Part shown: in pieces, positions 61,850 to 64,000 of the stretch
How positions within the stretch are numbered: position 1 is the first letter of the stretch
How the letters are laid out: each line of letters opens with the position of its first letter
Assembly: GCA_914767715.1 (NCBI GenBank)
Contig: OU612070.1
Coordinates: 23,858,025-23,922,024, forward strand
Length of the DNA: 64,000 bases
Source: Membranipora membranacea
Lineage: Eukaryota; Bryozoa; Gymnolaemata; Cheilostomatida; Membraniporidae
Reading direction: 5' to 3'
Made by a program: the position numbers and the translations under genes
Notes under the pieces: model-generated
Seen by the model: the letters and a program-made list of their open reading frames with translations, nothing else
Told to the model about the DNA's origin: nothing
The model's database searches: none

Positions 61850-63358
61850 CTGTATAATTTTATTGCTGTTCACTTTCCTGCCTATTAATACACTTGCTGG
61901 TGAGTCGATCATTACATCATAACAATCACTTTTTCATAAATAAAAAGATGCACTGGTCTTCCTTTTTGACTTTGTTGGCAGAACTGTTTTTTTTTCCAAA
62001 TCAACTATCAAGAAAAAATTGAAAATAATCAAGATGAAGAAAAAGTTAATCAGAAAAATAACGTCTGAATGACCTATGCTTGAAATTATTTCCAAACAGG
62101 ACAGAGTTTGTATTTCTATTGTCATTGTGAGAGAATGATTTGATAAATACAACTATATCACTGTTTCAGCAGGCACAATAAATGCTATATTTGGTTTATT
62201 GTCAACTATTCAACTTTTTTGTTCATAACTTGGTTAATTTTGATTTGATTTTGAAAATAGCTTCAGCCATACAATCAGAATCATCTTGTTGTTAGCAACT
62301 TGATGTTATTTCATCTTCAAATATTATGCTGCTTAAAATTAGTATCAAACTGCTCATGACAAGCTGCTAAAGCCAGTGTAATTTTCAAACTCAAATATGA
62401 TCAAGATTGATTGAGTTATCAACACAATACCTATATGCTACTACACTATCCTATGTCGTTATGTGACCTCGATGCCTTAGTGCCTCGATGCTCATGCTCC
62501 ATATAGTGCCCTGTCTGATTTATCTTTAAGTCTAGTTAAAATACCCATATTTCTTTCTTCGATGTCCTTTATTGTACATTTCAGTTATATCCACAAATAG
62601 AGATAAACAGCAAGAATTCAATAGTCAGTATGTAGAACATGGTCTCAGTGTTTATGAAACAGAGATTGTGGGATCTCAGATAAGATGTGCCGCCATGTGT
62701 CTCAGATCAGAAACTTGTTATGGCTATAAATATGAGGAGAGAAGTTGTAGCCTTTATCAGCCTGTTTGTCAGTCACAGACAGTTGGATCATACATTTCAA
62801 TGCGAGGCAACTTTTCAAGAGTTAATGAGTCAGGTATGGCTTTGCTTGGTTACATGTACGTCTGTTTTGTTTTTATTTATATCTTAAACTGCGCAGCAGA
62901 AGACTGGATTTATCGCTAGCCAAACAAACTGAGTCATAGTTGGCTGATTGTGAAATAATTGATTTTTTAAGACTATTTATTCTTCGAATTTAAAGGCTGA
63001 TGGAGAGATATATTTGGATTTAACAATGAGTTAGCCAATGACCCTAATCGACGTGCCACTGTCAGGACCTTTAGTTGTAACTATTGATTGGCAGAAAATA
63101 GTATACGTTGATATGTATTATACTGTAGAACCGGTTTCCACGCATAACACAGTTATTCTTAAACAATAGGTTTTGAACATGATGATCAGCTGACTAGAAC
63201 ACAGTCATCGTACCATTATGATGATTCATGCTCAGCTGGTTGCCTGATTATATCACAAAACATCAGAACAGAGGAAGAGCTGAACCCGTGGACAGAAATA
63301 CATTTCAACTCTGTTTACTTAGTGTGTGATGTCACACTGGTAATCCCCTCAGTACAAT
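61845..63358 (+). CDS. Secreted PAN/Apple-domain protein, 5' part (runs off right edge)
   Basis: Three phase-1 exons, 61845-61899, 62585-62833 and 63170-63358, join with GT-AG sites. The first encodes the signal peptide MSCIILLLFTFLPINTLA. The second, 83 codons, is a PAN/Apple-like module with helix cysteines IRCAAMCLRSETCYGYKY and later SCSLYQPVCQ. The third has SCSAGCLIIS and a further Cys in VYLVCDVTL, a weaker match that may be a second PAN-like or half module. It ends in phase 1 at GTAAGT, so more exons lie beyond the window or in the remaining 640 bp. Architecture and phases match the left PAN gene, though sequence is well diverged. It is likely extracellular, with unknown ligand. The promoter is tandemly duplicated. 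Confidence 0.72.
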
Positions 63359-63359
63359 G

Positions 63360-64000
63360 TAAGTCTTCATAAAGAATATAAATAATCTTTACTTTACTTA
63401 CAGCTACCCTGAGAACGATCACTTAATCAAATTATAATCAAGTGAGATTATCATTTTTTTGTACTATGATTATATTCTACTTCCCAAACTCTCAATACGC
63501 TCAAAAAATCTGTATTTATTCAATTTTTTGAAAAAAATAGTTGATTGTTTGGCAAGGTATTACCTAGGCTAAATATGGCTCATCATCAATACCTGCACCA
63601 TTGAATATAATTTAGAGTTAATCAAATTGGACAGAATAAAGATAAACGGTAAAACATAATTGTTATGCGAAATGACAGGGCTGTAGAGTGTTTCCAACAA
63701 TCTCATCATGATGAGGCTGAGATCATAAAATGAGATATTATGAATAACACATAACACAGCACACCAGTTCTTTTCCAATATTGATGAGCAAGATTGGACA
63801 CAATGATGGCTTTGACAGCGAGACAAAACACCTTTTTCATTTTAATTTTGTGTCTGACCCAAAACTAAAAAGTGTTTTACTCCCATATAGGGAAATTCAA
63901 GCTCAAGCAGCACGTATTGGGTAGTGAACCAATGCCATGCCTTCCCTTGCCATCCAATCTTGTTCTGTGATCAGCGGGTATAGGCTTGTCTTCTAAATAT
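63360..64000. other. Intron or flank of PAN gene, no feature
   Basis: This follows the last visible donor at 63359. It is AT-rich with no convincing acceptor-exon pair before the window ends. Confidence 0.4.

Noticed and set aside
1-64000. CRISPR array, bacterial operon, rRNA or intact autonomous transposon
   Set aside because: None seen: repeats lack CRISPR spacing, genes are intron-rich, and no complete transposase or RT gene is present.

Overview
This window is animal nuclear DNA. Genes are split by many GT-AG introns, the sequence is AT-rich, and there are tRNA-derived SINEs, decayed non-LTR retrotransposons and several small DNA transposons. PAN/Apple-type, CTHRC1-like, two-HMG-box and AMP-binding proteins together suggest an invertebrate metazoan, perhaps a lophotrochozoan, but the species cannot be fixed from the sequence. 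I rebuilt gene models by eye from splice sites, reading frame and intron phase. Where all exons lie in the window, the joined exons give one uninterrupted frame.

Layout. 1-2506 (-): 5' part of a secreted PAN-domain gene, with its 3' end off the window. 2440-4450: its promoter region, then a deletion remnant of a CTHRC1-like gene. About 4480-20430 and 21770-39135: two arms of a very large imperfect inverted duplication. The right arm carries an intact-looking CTHRC1-like gene (-, 35593 to 22777). The left arm carries its pseudogene (+, 5864-19356). The spacer between the arms holds an orphan copy of the PAN-gene promoter and signal-peptide exon (20640-21292). The arms serve as an empty-site/filled-site comparison and expose a hAT-like element, a CACTA-like element, TTAA-flanked fold-back elements, LINE fragments, a 12-bp repeat expansion and a perfect 140-bp palindrome.

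39140-42600: no gene recognised. 42629-44024 (-): a five-exon, two-HMG-box protein gene, with a broken HMG-box copy at about 45190-45536. 45550-48290: no gene recognised. 48302-55267 (-): a 15-exon, 632-residue AMP-binding (acyl-CoA synthetase-like) enzyme with altered core motifs. 55319-60700: tandem duplications, a SINE and decayed sequence. 60726-61849: a tandemly duplicated promoter region leading into a second secreted PAN gene (+, from 61845), which runs off the right edge.

The most notable object is the right-arm gene. It encodes a signal peptide, an optional PAN-like segment, a short Cys-rich segment and three tandem CTHRC1-C-terminal-like domains, with no collagen repeats. It has two candidate first exons of different phase, and a pair of acceptors 4 nt apart on the shared exon that accommodates both. 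The recurrent local unit appears to be [CTHRC1-like gene]-[spacer]-[PAN-gene promoter]. Three versions survive: one nearly deleted, one pseudogenised and one intact. The PAN and CTHRC1-like products are probably all extracellular. A joint function is inference only.
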